A stretch of DNA of 64,000 nt from Gudongella sp046224405 (GCF_046224405.1 NZ_JBJXRK010000007.1:1-64000); one strand, 5' to 3'. Counted from the stretch's first letter, positions 44,108-53,102 are shown. The notes: a model not told the origin generated them from the letters alone. Made by a program: numbers and translations.

Positions 44108-45937
44108 ATGTGTGGAATAGTTGGATATATTGGCAGAAAGGATGCCCAAAGTGTAATGCTTGATGGACTTGAAAAATTAGAATACAGGGGCTATGACTCT
44201 GCAGGGGTTGCTTTGATAGAAGAGGGGTCCCTTAAGACCAGGAAGCATGTTGGAAGGCTGAGCAATCTGGTTGACAGCCTAATGGAAAATCCAATAAGGG
44301 GAAATGTTGGAATTGGTCATACAAGATGGGCAACCCATGGAGCACCATCTGATGTGAACTCCCATCCCCATACTAACAGCGACGGATCCATAGCTGTTGT
44401 TCACAATGGTATCATTGAAAACTACAGAGCATTGAAGGAGGAGCTTCGTGATAAGGGCTACACCTTTGTTTCAGAAACTGACACCGAGGTAGTCGCTCAT
44501 CTGATAGATTCCTATTACAGCGGAGACCTTTTGGAAGCGGTTTTCTTGGCTGAGGAGAGGCTTCAGGGTGCATATGCACTTGGGGTTGTGGCAAAGAGCA
44601 ATCCCCACGAAATAATTGCCGTAAGAAATGAAAGCCCATTGATACTGGGAATAGGATCAGATCAGCATTTTGTGGCTTCAGACATCCCTGCGATACTAAA
44701 GTACACAAACAAGGTTATCTATCTTGAGAATAGGGACATTGTGAGGCTGACTGAAGAGGGCTATGAAATTTACACAACTGGAAGAAAGTCTGTAATGAGG
44801 GAAATCAAGGAAATCCAGTGGGATGTTGAGTCTGCAACCAAGGAGGGATTTGACCATTTCATGCTCAAGGAAATCTATCAGCAACCTTCAGCCATCAAGG
44901 ACACCCTTGAAAGAAGACTTGATGAAAAAGGTGAGATCTACCTGGAGAACATAGCAATAGATGAAAAGACCCTAAAGGAAATTGACAAGATATATATAGT
45001 GGGCTGTGGAACCGCATATCACGCAGGACTTGTTGGAAAGTACCTATTCCAGACATTTATGAATATTAACGTTATTGCTGACATTGCTTCAGAATTTAGA
45101 TATGGAGAACACTTCATAGACGAGAAGACACTTGTTGTCATTGTAAGCCAGTCAGGTGAGACGGCAGATACTCTGGCAGCACTCAAGGATGCGAAATCAA
45201 GAGGAGCAAGAATTCTTTCCATCACCAATGTGGTGGGTAGCTCAGTGGCAAGGGAATCTGATGACATATTCTACACCTGGGCCGGACCTGAAATTGCAGT
45301 GGCATCAACCAAAGCCTACACCACTCAGCTGGTTGCCTTCTATATGCTTGCTCTTTACTTTGGTAGACTGAAGGGTACACTTCTTGAGGAATGCTACACT
45401 GAAATTCTTACAGAGCTAAAGAGCCTGTCAGGAAAGGTGGAGAATTCCCTTGAGGGAAGCAATGAGACCGCCAAGGTTGTTGGAGAGCTCATTAAGGACA
45501 AAAACTCCCTTTTCTATCTTGGAAGAGGACTTGATTACTTCACTGCCATGGAAGGTGCCCTGAAGCTAAAGGAGATTTCATATATCCATACCGAGGCATT
45601 TCCTGCAGGAGAGCTTAAGCATGGAACAATTGCACTAATAGAGGAAGGTACTCCTGTCATCGCATTGGCGACACAATCCAGACTTTACGACAAGATGGTC
45701 TCAAACATAAAGGAAGTGAAGGCACGTGGAGCTTACGTAATAGGGGTTACAAGAAGCAGCAATACCGATTTGGAAGAGGTATGTGACAAGGTGATTTATC
45801 TTGAGGAGACATTTGATATATTTATGCCTTTACTTGCCGTCCTGTTCCCTCAGCTACTGTCCTATCACACATCACTGTTAAGGGGTAATGATGTGGACAA
45901 GCCGAGAAATCTTGCAAAATCAGTGACAGTTGAATAA
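44108..45937 (+). CDS. glmS: Glutamine:fructose-6-phosphate aminotransferase
   Basis: Makes glucosamine-6-phosphate for the cell wall. 609 residues. The N-terminal glutaminase half begins MCGIVGYIG with nucleophile C2 and has YRGYDSAG and GHTRWATHG. The C-terminal half has two SIS sugar-isomerase domains (VSQSGETADTLAALK, KLKEISYIHTEAFPAGELKHG) and ends KPRNLAKSVTVE. The start follows AAGGAGG. No glmS ribozyme can fit in the 55 bases upstream, so feedback must be by another route. Confidence 0.97.
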   Translation: MCGIVGYIGRKDAQSVMLDGLEKLEYRGYDSAGVALIEEGSLKTRKHVGRLSNLVDSLMENPIRGNVGIGHTRWATHGAPSDVNSHPHTNSDGSIAVVHNGIIENYRALKEELRDKGYTFVSETDTEVVAHLIDSYYSGDLLEAVFLAEERLQGAYALGVVAKSNPHEIIAVRNESPLILGIGSDQHFVASDIPAILKYTNKVIYLENRDIVRLTEEGYEIYTTGRKSVMREIKEIQWDVESATKEGFDHFMLKEIYQQPSAIKDTLERRLDEKGEIYLENIAIDEKTLKEIDKIYIVGCGTAYHAGLVGKYLFQTFMNINVIADIASEFRYGEHFIDEKTLVVIVSQSGETADTLAALKDAKSRGARILSITNVVGSSVARESDDIFYTWAGPEIAVASTKAYTTQLVAFYMLALYFGRLKGTLLEECYTEILTELKSLSGKVENSLEGSNETAKVVGELIKDKNSLFYLGRGLDYFTAMEGALKLKEISYIHTEAFPAGELKHGTIALIEEGTPVIALATQSRLYDKMVSNIKEVKARGAYVIGVTRSSNTDLEEVCDKVIYLEETFDIFMPLLAVLFPQLLSYHTSLLRGNDVDKPRNLAKSVTVE

Positions 45938-45951
45938 TAAAATAGTAGTTT

Positions 45952-45988
45952 AAAAGCCGCATTCCTTGGAATGCGGCTTTGTTTTCTT
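45952..45988 (+). terminator. Terminator of glmS
   Basis: AAAGCCGCATTCC/GGAATGCGGCTTT, a 13-bp stem with TT loop, then GTTTTCTT. Confidence 0.9.
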
Positions 45989-46084
45989 AATTGATGTTAT
46001 TTTACTACAATTTCTGGGTAGATAAGTAATATCCATATTTTAGGAAGTAACAGTGGTTAATAATTAATCATTTGAACAAAAAAA

Positions 46085-46447
46085 TCAACCTCTTTCTTTT
46101 CCTGCAATGAGATTCATATAGCCAATAATGTTTTTTCTATCATCACTGTCAAGTCTATGGTACATATCCAGCAGCATTTTTTCGTCATTGCTAAGGTATG
46201 CTGGAGTTTTCTCTCTGATGACTTCCTCTGAAGGAACATCCTTAGGAAGGTTGCCTGTAAGCATCCAATCTATTGAAACATTCAATACCTGCCGCAGCTG
46301 GATCAGTGTATTAGCTGAGGGAGAAAACTTATCGTTTTCAAGATCACTGAGGTTTCCGGTAGAAAGACCTGTAAGATCCCGTACATCAAGCAGTGAAAGT
46401 TTTTTTGACTTTCTTGCAGTTCTTAATCTTTGTCCGATGGTGGACAT
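46085..46447 (-). CDS. XRE-family transcriptional regulator
   Basis: A 120-residue repressor-type protein. The HTH at about 6-60 reads QRLRTARKSKKLSLLDVRDL, then STGNLSDLENDKFSPS. A C-terminal helical part (DEKMLLDMYHRLDSDDRKNI) resembles the dimer region of phage-like XRE repressors. It starts after GGAGGTG and is divergent from a second small HTH gene 119 bases away, the layout of a CI/Cro-like switch, although no prophage genes are near. Confidence 0.9.
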   Translation of the reverse strand: MSTIGQRLRTARKSKKLSLLDVRDLTGLSTGNLSDLENDKFSPSANTLIQLRQVLNVSIDWMLTGNLPKDVPSEEVIREKTPAYLSNDEKMLLDMYHRLDSDDRKNIIGYMNLIAGKERG

Positions 46448-46565
46448 ATTATCACCTCCGTGTTGACCAATAAGTATGAATATATTATCGCATTAACGTC
46501 ACAATATATATATTCTACCATATCTGAATACATAAATGCTACAAAAAATTAAGGATGTGATCTCA

Positions 46566-46763
46566 ATGAGAAAAAGAAACCTGACACCTTTTGGTTACAA
46601 GGTCAAGAAGCGACTTGTCCAGATGAACCTTACCCAGAAGAAACTGGCAGAAAAAATAGGAACGTCTGAAGTATACCTCAGTATGATCCTGTACGGTGAA
46701 AGGTCTGGTGACAAGTATATTCCAAAGATCAACGAGGTGCTTGACCTAAGTGAAAAGAGCTGA
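46566..46763 (+). CDS. Small XRE-type DNA-binding protein
   Basis: A 65-residue protein that is little more than an HTH: TPFGYKVKKRLVQMNLTQKK and AEKIGTSEVYLSMILYGERS. The ATG at 46566 is preceded by AAGGATG; an upstream ATG at 46536 would add ten residues without a site. It is divergent from the 120-residue XRE gene and may act with it as a regulatory pair on the shared AT-rich intergenic region. Confidence 0.78.
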   Translation: MRKRNLTPFGYKVKKRLVQMNLTQKKLAEKIGTSEVYLSMILYGERSGDKYIPKINEVLDLSEKS

Positions 46764-46838
46764 TTTTAGGGATTGGTGTGTGAAGTAAAATGACATAATC
46801 CCATAACGCATTGATAAATATAAATTTAACGATATGTA

Positions 46839-46867
46839 TTGATTACAAATCTTCCATGTGGTATAAT
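46839..46867 (+). promoter_or_regulatory. Sigma-A promoter of the duplicated-domain lipoprotein
   Basis: TTGATT (46839-46844), 17-base spacer, TATAAT (46862-46867). This is one of the strongest promoters in the window. Confidence 0.85.
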
Positions 46868-46910
46868 TAGCATGTTGTTTGAACCTATAAAAAATCATGG
46901 AGGGTGAAGA

Positions 46911-47990
46911 ATGAAAAAATTATTATCATTATTATTGGTACTTGTACTTAGTATGAGTCTACTTGCAGGATGTACACAGCCTGCTGAGGAGCCTGCTGAA
47001 GAGCCAGCAGTGGAAGAACCAGCAGTGGAAGAACCTGCAGAAGAGCCTGCTGAAGAACCAGCAGAGGCAGGAGCGATTGCAAAGTTGGGTCTTGGCCATG
47101 TAATTTCAATTGCCAAGTCAACTGATGCAGAAGCAGACAAGACAGCACAGGCACAATCAGATGTAACAGTTATTGCTGTTGGATTTGACGCAGAAGGTAG
47201 AGTTGTAAGCGCTGAGCTTGATGTAGCTCAAACAAGAGTTGCATTCGACGAGAATATGGCAGTTTCAACTGACAGGGAAGGCGAGTTCAAAACCAAGAAA
47301 GAGCTTGGAGAAGACTATGGAATGATTAGGGCTTCTGAAATTGGCAAAGAATGGTTCGAGCAAGCACAAGCACTTGAAGCATGGATGGTTGGCAAGACTG
47401 TAGAAGAAATTACAGGAATGGCTCTGGAAGACGGAGTTCCAGCTGAAGAAGATCTTGTATCATCAGTAACTGTTGGAGTGGATGCTTACCTTGCAGCACT
47501 GGAGCAGGCATGGGCAGAGGCTATTGACACTGAAGGCGGAGAAACTGTAGGCCTTGGAGTTAAGATTTCAATCGCCAAGTCAAAGGATGCAACTGAAGAT
47601 GCAGGAGCAATGGCTCAAGTTGACAATGTATTGGCAGCAACTGCATTTGATGCAGAAGGTAAAGTGACTGGCGCTGTAATTGATACAGCTCAGGTTAAGA
47701 TTCAGTATGACCTTGAAGGCAAAGTTGAAACTGACAAGGAAGCTGAGCTTGAAACCAAGAACGAGCTTAAGGAAGACTATGGTATGATCAGAGCTTCTGA
47801 AATCGGTAAAGAGTGGTATGAGCAGGCAGCTGCATTGGCTGACTGGATGGTTGGCAAAACTGTAGATGAAATAGCAGGAATGTCAATGGAAGATGGAAAC
47901 ACCACTGAAGAAGATTTGGTTTCATCAGTAACAGTTGGTGTAGAGGATTACATCTACGTTGTTGAAGAGGCATACGAAATAGCAAAATAA
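46911..47990 (+). CDS. Lipoprotein with two tandem homologous domains
   Basis: A 359-residue exported lipoprotein. The signal peptide ends in SLLAGC (lipid-modified C21), followed by a Glu/Pro/Ala linker made of repeated EEPA units (about 24-46). Two about 150-residue domains follow that are clearly duplicates: both have ISIAKS near the start, AFDAEG/GFDAEG, EDYGMIRASEIGKEW, WMVGKTV and EEDLVSSVTVGV. The domain has no family name I can give. Neither copy has the S/T-G-A-T flavinylation motif. Strong promoter, good ribosome site and high-expression codon style suggest an abundant surface protein. The next gene is an ApbE lipoprotein, so flavin-linked electron transfer is a reasonable guess. 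Confidence 0.85.
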   Translation: MKKLLSLLLVLVLSMSLLAGCTQPAEEPAEEPAVEEPAVEEPAEEPAEEPAEAGAIAKLGLGHVISIAKSTDAEADKTAQAQSDVTVIAVGFDAEGRVVSAELDVAQTRVAFDENMAVSTDREGEFKTKKELGEDYGMIRASEIGKEWFEQAQALEAWMVGKTVEEITGMALEDGVPAEEDLVSSVTVGVDAYLAALEQAWAEAIDTEGGETVGLGVKISIAKSKDATEDAGAMAQVDNVLAATAFDAEGKVTGAVIDTAQVKIQYDLEGKVETDKEAELETKNELKEDYGMIRASEIGKEWYEQAAALADWMVGKTVDEIAGMSMEDGNTTEEDLVSSVTVGVEDYIYVVEEAYEIAK

Positions 47991-47997
47991 TGTAATC

Positions 47998-48024
47998 AAG
48001 GCTCCCGTTTTGGGAGCCTTTTTT
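47998..48024 (+). terminator. Terminator after the duplicated-domain lipoprotein
   Basis: AAGGCTCCC/GGGAGCCTT stem, 5-base loop, TTTT. Confidence 0.9.
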
Positions 48025-48072
48025 GTTTGCCTGGCAACTCCATTTTTGGTATGATTAGTGAGGGTGATTTAG

Positions 48073-49152
48073 ATGAAAAAAATAAGTTATATATTGATGA
48101 TAGGAATCCTGATAAATATTCTGTCAGGATGCTCAGAGGGAGTCGCATACAACAGGTATAATGACACCTTCTTTGATTCATTCGATACGGTAACACAAGT
48201 AATAGGGTATACGAAGACAGAGGACGAATTTAAGGGGTACATGACCCAGATTCACGACAGGATGCTGGAACTTCATAAGCTGTATGACAAGTACAACAAT
48301 TATGAGGGTATAAACAACATCAAGACAATAAATGATAATGCTGGAATTGAGCCAGTGAAAGTTGATAAGGAGATAATTGACCTTATAACCTTTTCCAAGG
48401 AAATGTACAATAATTCAAACCAGAAGACAAACATAGCTTTTGGTGCTGTTCTTTCAATCTGGTCAGAATACAGAGATGATGCTGAATTCGACCCAAACAA
48501 TGCAAAGATTCCACCCATAGGGATTTTGGAAGAAGCCAATAAACACACTGATATCAACAAGGTGATTGTAGACCAGGAAAATATGACTGTCTATCTGGAA
48601 GATCCTGAGATGAGTCTCGATGTGGGAGCTGTAGCCAAGGGATTTGCAACTGAAATCGTTGTTCAGGAACTGTTGGAGGCAGGCTTTGACTCATGGATAA
48701 TGAGTGCAGGAGGAAATATTCGGGCTGTCGGCAAGCCAAAGGATCCTGCCAAGGATAAATGGGGTATAGGAATACAGAATCCCGACAAGAATATTTTTGG
48801 TGATGGCTCTAACATACTTGATACAGTTTTTATGAATGACATTTCAGTTGTTAGCTCTGGAGACTATCAGAGGTATTATGTGGTCGATGACCAAAGGATT
48901 CATCATATAATAGACCCTGGAACATTGATGCCGGCATCATATTACAGGGCGGTAAATGTAGTGATTGAGGACTCAGGTCTTGCTGATTTTTACTCAACAG
49001 AAGTATTTCTATTACCTTATGGGGAAAGCAGGGATTTTGTAGAGTCAGTGGATGGTCTTGAAGCCATCTGGGTATTTGCAGATGGGACCATAGAAATGAC
49101 GGATGGTTTCAAGGCGATTTCAAGATCAGGTGGAGCAATCGCCACAGATTAA
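48073..49152 (+). CDS. apbE: FAD:protein FMN transferase (ApbE), lipoprotein form
   Basis: Attaches FMN covalently to Thr/Ser of target proteins outside the membrane, using FAD. 359 residues with a lipoprotein signal peptide ending INILSGC (C20). ApbE motifs are TNIAFGAVLSIW, LDVGAVAKGFATE, SAGGNIRAVG and HHIIDPGT. Being a lipoprotein, it acts on the outer face of the membrane. A small lipoprotein at 52092 has the matching acceptor motif. It has a short upstream region after a terminator and a GAGGGTG site. Confidence 0.95.
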   Translation: MKKISYILMIGILINILSGCSEGVAYNRYNDTFFDSFDTVTQVIGYTKTEDEFKGYMTQIHDRMLELHKLYDKYNNYEGINNIKTINDNAGIEPVKVDKEIIDLITFSKEMYNNSNQKTNIAFGAVLSIWSEYRDDAEFDPNNAKIPPIGILEEANKHTDINKVIVDQENMTVYLEDPEMSLDVGAVAKGFATEIVVQELLEAGFDSWIMSAGGNIRAVGKPKDPAKDKWGIGIQNPDKNIFGDGSNILDTVFMNDISVVSSGDYQRYYVVDDQRIHHIIDPGTLMPASYYRAVNVVIEDSGLADFYSTEVFLLPYGESRDFVESVDGLEAIWVFADGTIEMTDGFKAISRSGGAIATD

Positions 49153-49177
49153 CTAGATTATGTCAGGGGGAGGATTC

Positions 49178-49582
49178 ATGGAGAAGACTTTTGTTATGAT
49201 CAAGCCAGATGGAGTTAGAAGAAAGCTCATTGGTGAAATACTGTCAAGGATTGAAAAAAAAGGTTTATTAATTAATAGACTGGAAATGTTAATGCCCGAA
49301 ATAGAGATGCTGGAAGAGCACTATAAAGAACATTGTGAGAAGGGGTTTTATAAAGACCTGATCCAATTTATGACCAGCGGCAAGGTGGTGGCAATCCAGG
49401 TGGGAGGAAAGGATTCCATAAGCATAATGAGGAAGTTGATTGGGGAAACAGACCCCGCATGTGCCTCTCCTGGAACAGTAAGAGGCGATTTTGCCAATTC
49501 CAAAACGGAGAATCTGATACATGCATCCGATTCTGAAGAGGCTGCAAAACGCGAGCTTAAACTCTGGTTCGGAGAGGTGTAG
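49178..49582 (+). CDS. ndk: Nucleoside diphosphate kinase
   Basis: Balances nucleoside triphosphate pools. 134 residues with MIKPDGVRRKLIGEI, the phosphohistidine H115 in ENLIHASDS (commonly NxxHGSDS; the Gly is Ala here) and GTVRGDFA. The ATG at 49178 is four bases after GGGGGAGG; the frame read from 49160 includes the site itself. One base separates it from the racemase gene. Confidence 0.95.
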   Translation: MEKTFVMIKPDGVRRKLIGEILSRIEKKGLLINRLEMLMPEIEMLEEHYKEHCEKGFYKDLIQFMTSGKVVAIQVGGKDSISIMRKLIGETDPACASPGTVRGDFANSKTENLIHASDSEEAAKRELKLWFGEV

Positions 49583-49583
49583 C

Positions 49584-50288
49584 ATGAAAAAGACCATTGG
49601 TATAATAGGTGGAATGGGTCCCTTGGCAACTGCGAAGCTTTTTGAAAAAATTGTACTTTACACAAAGGCGGATCTGGACCAGGATCACCCTCACACAATA
49701 ATTGACAGCAACACTAAAATTCCTGACAGGACAAGCTACATTCTCCAGGGAGGAGAAAGTCCGATGGAGGAGTTGACAAAATCTGTAAAAAGGCTTAAGG
49801 AGGCAGGAGCGGATTTTTTGGTAATGCCTTGCAACACAGCGCATTATTTCTATGATGAACTCAAGAGTGCTGCAGATATACCTTTTATCAATATGATCAG
49901 TGAGACAGTTAGTACAATAAAAAAAGATTTTCCGGGTATGAAGGTGGGACTGTTGTCCACCAGCGGAACGATTTCATCCGGTGTCTACAGCAGTGAACTG
50001 GAAAAGCAGGGTATTGAATATGCAATACCTACAGGTGCTCAGCAGGATGCGGTTATGGACTTGATCTACAATATCAAGAAGGGCATGTATGACAATGACC
50101 TTAAAGGTTTTAACAAGGCCATAGGGGAATTGAAGGATCAGGGTTCAAAAGTAATAATATTAGGCTGTACAGAGCTTTCGGTTGCCTACGACATGTATGG
50201 ATTGCCTGAGGAAGTAAGCTATGTGGATGCCCTTCGGGTCCTTGCAAGAGAAGCCGTTATTCAATCAGGATGTGATATTAATACCTAA
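49584..50288 (+). CDS. Aspartate/glutamate racemase family protein
   Basis: A 234-residue cofactor-independent amino-acid racemase. The two catalytic cysteines lie in VMPCNTAH and ILGCTELS, and GIIGGMGPLAT is the family start. The group (YgeA/RacX) makes D-amino acids such as D-Glu or D-Asp, or others of broad range; the substrate cannot be fixed. The ATG at 49584 follows GAGAGGTG. It is co-transcribed with ndk. Confidence 0.93.
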   Translation: MKKTIGIIGGMGPLATAKLFEKIVLYTKADLDQDHPHTIIDSNTKIPDRTSYILQGGESPMEELTKSVKRLKEAGADFLVMPCNTAHYFYDELKSAADIPFINMISETVSTIKKDFPGMKVGLLSTSGTISSGVYSSELEKQGIEYAIPTGAQQDAVMDLIYNIKKGMYDNDLKGFNKAIGELKDQGSKVIILGCTELSVAYDMYGLPEEVSYVDALRVLAREAVIQSGCDINT

Positions 50289-50318
50289 CGTGGGTATCTA
50301 TAACTAGAGGTGAATGCT

Positions 50319-50987
50319 ATGAGAAGATGGATATCGACTTTATTGATAATTATGGGAGCAGTTCTGATTGCTTATCAGTTTTTACCTGAGCTTCTTATAA
50401 AGAGACAGGTTGAAAAAGGAGCAACAGTGGTCCAAGAAATCACTGAGGAGCAGATTCGTGAGAATAACCAACGTGAAGCTGAGTATGATTTTACCGCAAT
50501 AGAGGATGTCTCAACCACAAATGCAGTTGCTGGTGTTAGACAATTCAAGGATGAAAATGTTATAGGAATCCTGACCATAGATGATTTAGGTATTAACCTG
50601 CCCATACTGAAAGGTGTTTCAGACGCAAATCTCATGGCTGGAGCTGGAACAATGGTACCAGACTTAACAATGGGTGAAGGAAATTATTCCCTTGCTTCCC
50701 ATTACATGAAGGATCCAAGTTTGCTGTTTGGAAATCTCCTTAATGCAGAGCCAGGTATGAATGTCAGGATTACCGATAAGATAAATGTATACGAATACGA
50801 AATATATGAGACTGTCCTTGTGCCGGAGACAGCACTATATATGCTGGACCATGAGCAGGCCGAGGAAAGGGGAAAGCCAATTATTTCGCTGATGACCTGC
50901 TACTACACATCTAAGAATGGCAAGAGGTTTTTTGCGCTGGGTGAGCTGGTGGACACCTATCCCTACAGACAAAAAATGGTGGACTAA
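50319..50987 (+). CDS. Sortase
   Basis: A 222-residue membrane-anchored transpeptidase that attaches LPxTG-type proteins to peptidoglycan. One N-terminal helix (about 5-24) anchors it, followed by a coiled linker. The sortase barrel has LASHYM (catalytic His), LMTCYY (catalytic Cys) and GKRFFALG (Arg). No LPxTG substrate is in the window, so it may be a housekeeping sortase. The ATG at 50319 follows AGAGGTG. It starts 30 bases after the racemase gene. Confidence 0.92.
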   Translation: MRRWISTLLIIMGAVLIAYQFLPELLIKRQVEKGATVVQEITEEQIRENNQREAEYDFTAIEDVSTTNAVAGVRQFKDENVIGILTIDDLGINLPILKGVSDANLMAGAGTMVPDLTMGEGNYSLASHYMKDPSLLFGNLLNAEPGMNVRITDKINVYEYEIYETVLVPETALYMLDHEQAEERGKPIISLMTCYYTSKNGKRFFALGELVDTYPYRQKMVD

Positions 50988-51107
50988 AGGTCCCGTTTCT
51001 AAGGAACATATAGATAATATTCAAAATGAAGTTGTAATATGGGCCGAGAAGTGGTAGAATCAGTCCATGAGGATTGATAAAAATATATCGATATGGGAGG
51101 TTGAGTT

Positions 51108-51293
51108 ATGGGATTTGGAAGATTGGGAATGCCTGAGCTGATTTTGATTTTGGCAATTGCCTTGGTTATATTTGGGCCATCAAAGCTACCTGAAATAGGA
51201 AAATCTTTAGGAAAGGCCCTAAAGGAGTTCAAGGCTGGAGCAGATAATGATTCTAAAGAGAAGGAAGAAGCTGATGAGAAGGAAGACAAGTGA
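51108..51293 (+). CDS. tatA: Twin-arginine translocase subunit TatA
   Basis: A 61-residue protein with one membrane helix (about 9-22), the FGPSKLPEIG hinge and an amphipathic helix, then a charged tail. It forms the pore-related part of the Tat pathway, which exports folded, often cofactor-bearing proteins. The start follows GGGAGG. Its last 20 bases overlap tatC. Confidence 0.96.
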   Translation: MGFGRLGMPELILILAIALVIFGPSKLPEIGKSLGKALKEFKAGADNDSKEKEEADEKEDK

Positions 51294-52008
51294 AAACGAT
51301 GGTAAAAACCTTACATTGACTGAGCATCTTGAGGAGCTTCGCAAGAGGTTGATTTATTCTGCGGTGTTCTTCATAGCGGCAGCTCTTATATGCTATAGCT
51401 TTGCCGAGAGGATAATCAGGGACATGGTGGATTTGGCTGGAGACATTGAATTTGTGTTTATTTCCCCTGCGGAGCTTCTTTTGGCAAATGTAAAACTGGC
51501 AATGATCGGAGGGCTAATAATAGCAGCACCCTTCCTGATAATTCAGGTATGGCTGTTTGTAAGTCCAGGACTCAACGCTAAGGAAAGAAAGCTTGTTGCT
51601 GCAGCCATATCAATGGGAGGGCTGTTTTTCATAGCAGGAGCATTGTTTGCATATTTTATGGTAATACCAATAGTATTGGTGTTTTTCATGGGATTCCAGA
51701 TGGATATAATCTCACCAATGATAAGCTTCAATAGCTACATGAGCTTTGTACTTAGTACAGTAGTTGCTTTTGGGGCAATTTTCGAATTGCCGATACTGAT
51801 GATACTGTTAACGAGATTTGGAATAGTTAAGGTAAGCTTTATTAAGAAGAACAGAAAATATATGGTTTTAGGCATATTTGTTCTGGCTGCAATAATAACG
51901 CCGCCTGACATTATATCGCAGCTTCTGCTGGGACTACCCATGCTGGTGCTGATGGAACTGGGAATATTCCTATCTGGATTATTTGCAAAAAAAGAAGATC
52001 AGGATTAA
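51274..52008 (+). CDS. tatC: Twin-arginine translocase subunit TatC
   Basis: A 244-residue six-helix protein that recognises twin-arginine signal peptides. It opens with the conserved LTLTEHLEELRKRLIYS and has PAELLLANVKLA and FELPILMILL. The ATG at 51274, inside tatA and after AAGGAAG, gives the proper length. TatA and TatC alone form a minimal Gram-positive Tat system. No obvious Tat substrate is encoded in the window. Confidence 0.96.
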   Translation: MRRKTSENDGKNLTLTEHLEELRKRLIYSAVFFIAAALICYSFAERIIRDMVDLAGDIEFVFISPAELLLANVKLAMIGGLIIAAPFLIIQVWLFVSPGLNAKERKLVAAAISMGGLFFIAGALFAYFMVIPIVLVFFMGFQMDIISPMISFNSYMSFVLSTVVAFGAIFELPILMILLTRFGIVKVSFIKKNRKYMVLGIFVLAAIITPPDIISQLLLGLPMLVLMELGIFLSGLFAKKEDQD

Positions 52009-52035
52009 GAAAAGCATCTGAAGATTCATCATCAA

Positions 52036-52075
52036 TAAAAAACCCTTATCGGATAGACCGACAAGGGTTTTTTTA
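52036..52075. terminator. Terminator between tatC and the FMN-binding lipoprotein
   Basis: AAAACCCTT/AAGGGTTTT stem with an internal TCGG/CCGA pairing and T-runs on both strands; it serves both convergent genes. Confidence 0.88.
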
Positions 52076-52091
52076 AGATCTATTATTTGAA

Positions 52092-52448
52092 TTACTCAGC
52101 GCTTTCAAGAGCGGCGTTAACTGCTTCAATGATACCATCGCTGGTATATGTAGCTCCAGATACTGTATCTACATCAGTTGAATCAGCTGCAACGATTGCC
52201 GCAGGAACCTCTTCTATTGCTGGGTCGCTAATTCCGGCTGACTCACTGTGCTCAAGAACTACCACGTTGGTGATGTCTTCTCCCTCAAGGGTAACCTCAA
52301 CGGTGATGTCTCCACCAAAGCCTTCTCCTACACCAGTAAGAACTACAGGCTCGCCACCTTCAGCTGCTGGCTCTTCTCCTCCTCCACATGCTGCAAGGCT
52401 CATTGCCATGGCAAGTGTCAAAAGGATAACCAAAAATTTCTTCATCAT
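52092..52448 (-). CDS. Small lipoprotein with FMN-binding domain, predicted ApbE target
   Basis: A 118-residue exported lipoprotein (signal ending MSLAAC, C21, then a Gly/Glu/Pro linker) with a single FMN_bind domain. The end DTVSGATYTSDG contains S97-G98-A99-T100, the motif in which ApbE esterifies FMN to threonine. It would be a surface one-electron or two-electron carrier. ApbE is encoded 3 kb away. The start at ATG 52448 is six bases after AAAGGAG; the ATG at 52454 touches the site. Confidence 0.9.
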   Translation of the reverse strand: MMKKFLVILLTLAMAMSLAACGGGEEPAAEGGEPVVLTGVGEGFGGDITVEVTLEGEDITNVVVLEHSESAGISDPAIEEVPAAIVAADSTDVDTVSGATYTSDGIIEAVNAALESAE

Positions 52449-52586
52449 TTTCATCTCCTTTCCTTTAAATGTACCTATAGATTATACACTCTCGTTATTA
52501 AAAAATCAAGTTTTCATAAACCCCTTGTGAGTTCAGAGAGTAATGATGGGTATACATCAAATGTAAATTCAAAGGAGGGTACACAC

Positions 52587-53096
52587 ATGGCAAAAGGAAA
52601 GGACAAATACAGTCACAAGTATGATATGGATGAGCTGAAGGTAATGACAATCGAGATGCTTAACAGGAGAGGGGTGCAGCTCGAACAGATTGCAGAGATC
52701 GTAATGGATCTTCAAAAGGATTATTACGATGATCTCACAATTGATATTTGCCTGGAGAATATTGATGCGGTACTTAGCAAGAGGGAGATAATCCATGCCA
52801 TAATAACTGGAATAGCAATTGATGAGCTCACTGAGAAGAAACTCCTGCCGGAGCCTTTGCAAAGCATAGTTGCTGCAGATGAAGGTCTGTATGGAATAGA
52901 TGAAATTCTTCCATTATCCATCGTAAATGTTTATGGAACAATCGGTCTGACTAATTTCGGTTATCTGGACAAGGAGAAGGTTGGCATAATAAAGGAGCTG
53001 GACACAAAAAAAGGAGAGGCATGCCACACTTTTCTTGATGACATCGTGGCTGCAATTGCAGCGGCTTCTGCAAGCAGGATTGCACATTCAAGATAG
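52587..53096 (+). CDS. pgpA: Phosphatidylglycerophosphatase A family protein
   Basis: A 169-residue protein of the PgpA/YutG family, which dephosphorylates phosphatidylglycerophosphate (or a related lipid phosphate). Firmicute members lack the membrane helices of the E. coli enzyme and look like this one. Motifs are LYGIDEILPLSIVNVYG, LTNFGYLDKEKVG and TFLDDIVAAIAAA. The ATG at 52587 follows AAAGGAGGG. Confidence 0.9.
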   Translation: MAKGKDKYSHKYDMDELKVMTIEMLNRRGVQLEQIAEIVMDLQKDYYDDLTIDICLENIDAVLSKREIIHAIITGIAIDELTEKKLLPEPLQSIVAADEGLYGIDEILPLSIVNVYGTIGLTNFGYLDKEKVGIIKELDTKKGEACHTFLDDIVAAIAAASASRIAHSR

Positions 53097-53102
53097 AATA
53101 TA

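Noticed and set aside
45938..46910. A prophage or integrated element around the two HTH genes.
   Set aside because: No integrase, attachment repeats or phage structural genes nearby.
46960..47070. Short tandem DNA repeats, looked at as a CRISPR or minisatellite.
   Set aside because: They are in-frame EEPA codon repeats in a lipoprotein linker, without spacers.
46895..47154. Minus-strand frames with Ser/Gly/Ala or Leu/Gln repeats opposite the lipoprotein.
   Set aside because: Low-complexity shadows of the repetitive linker, with no ribosome site.
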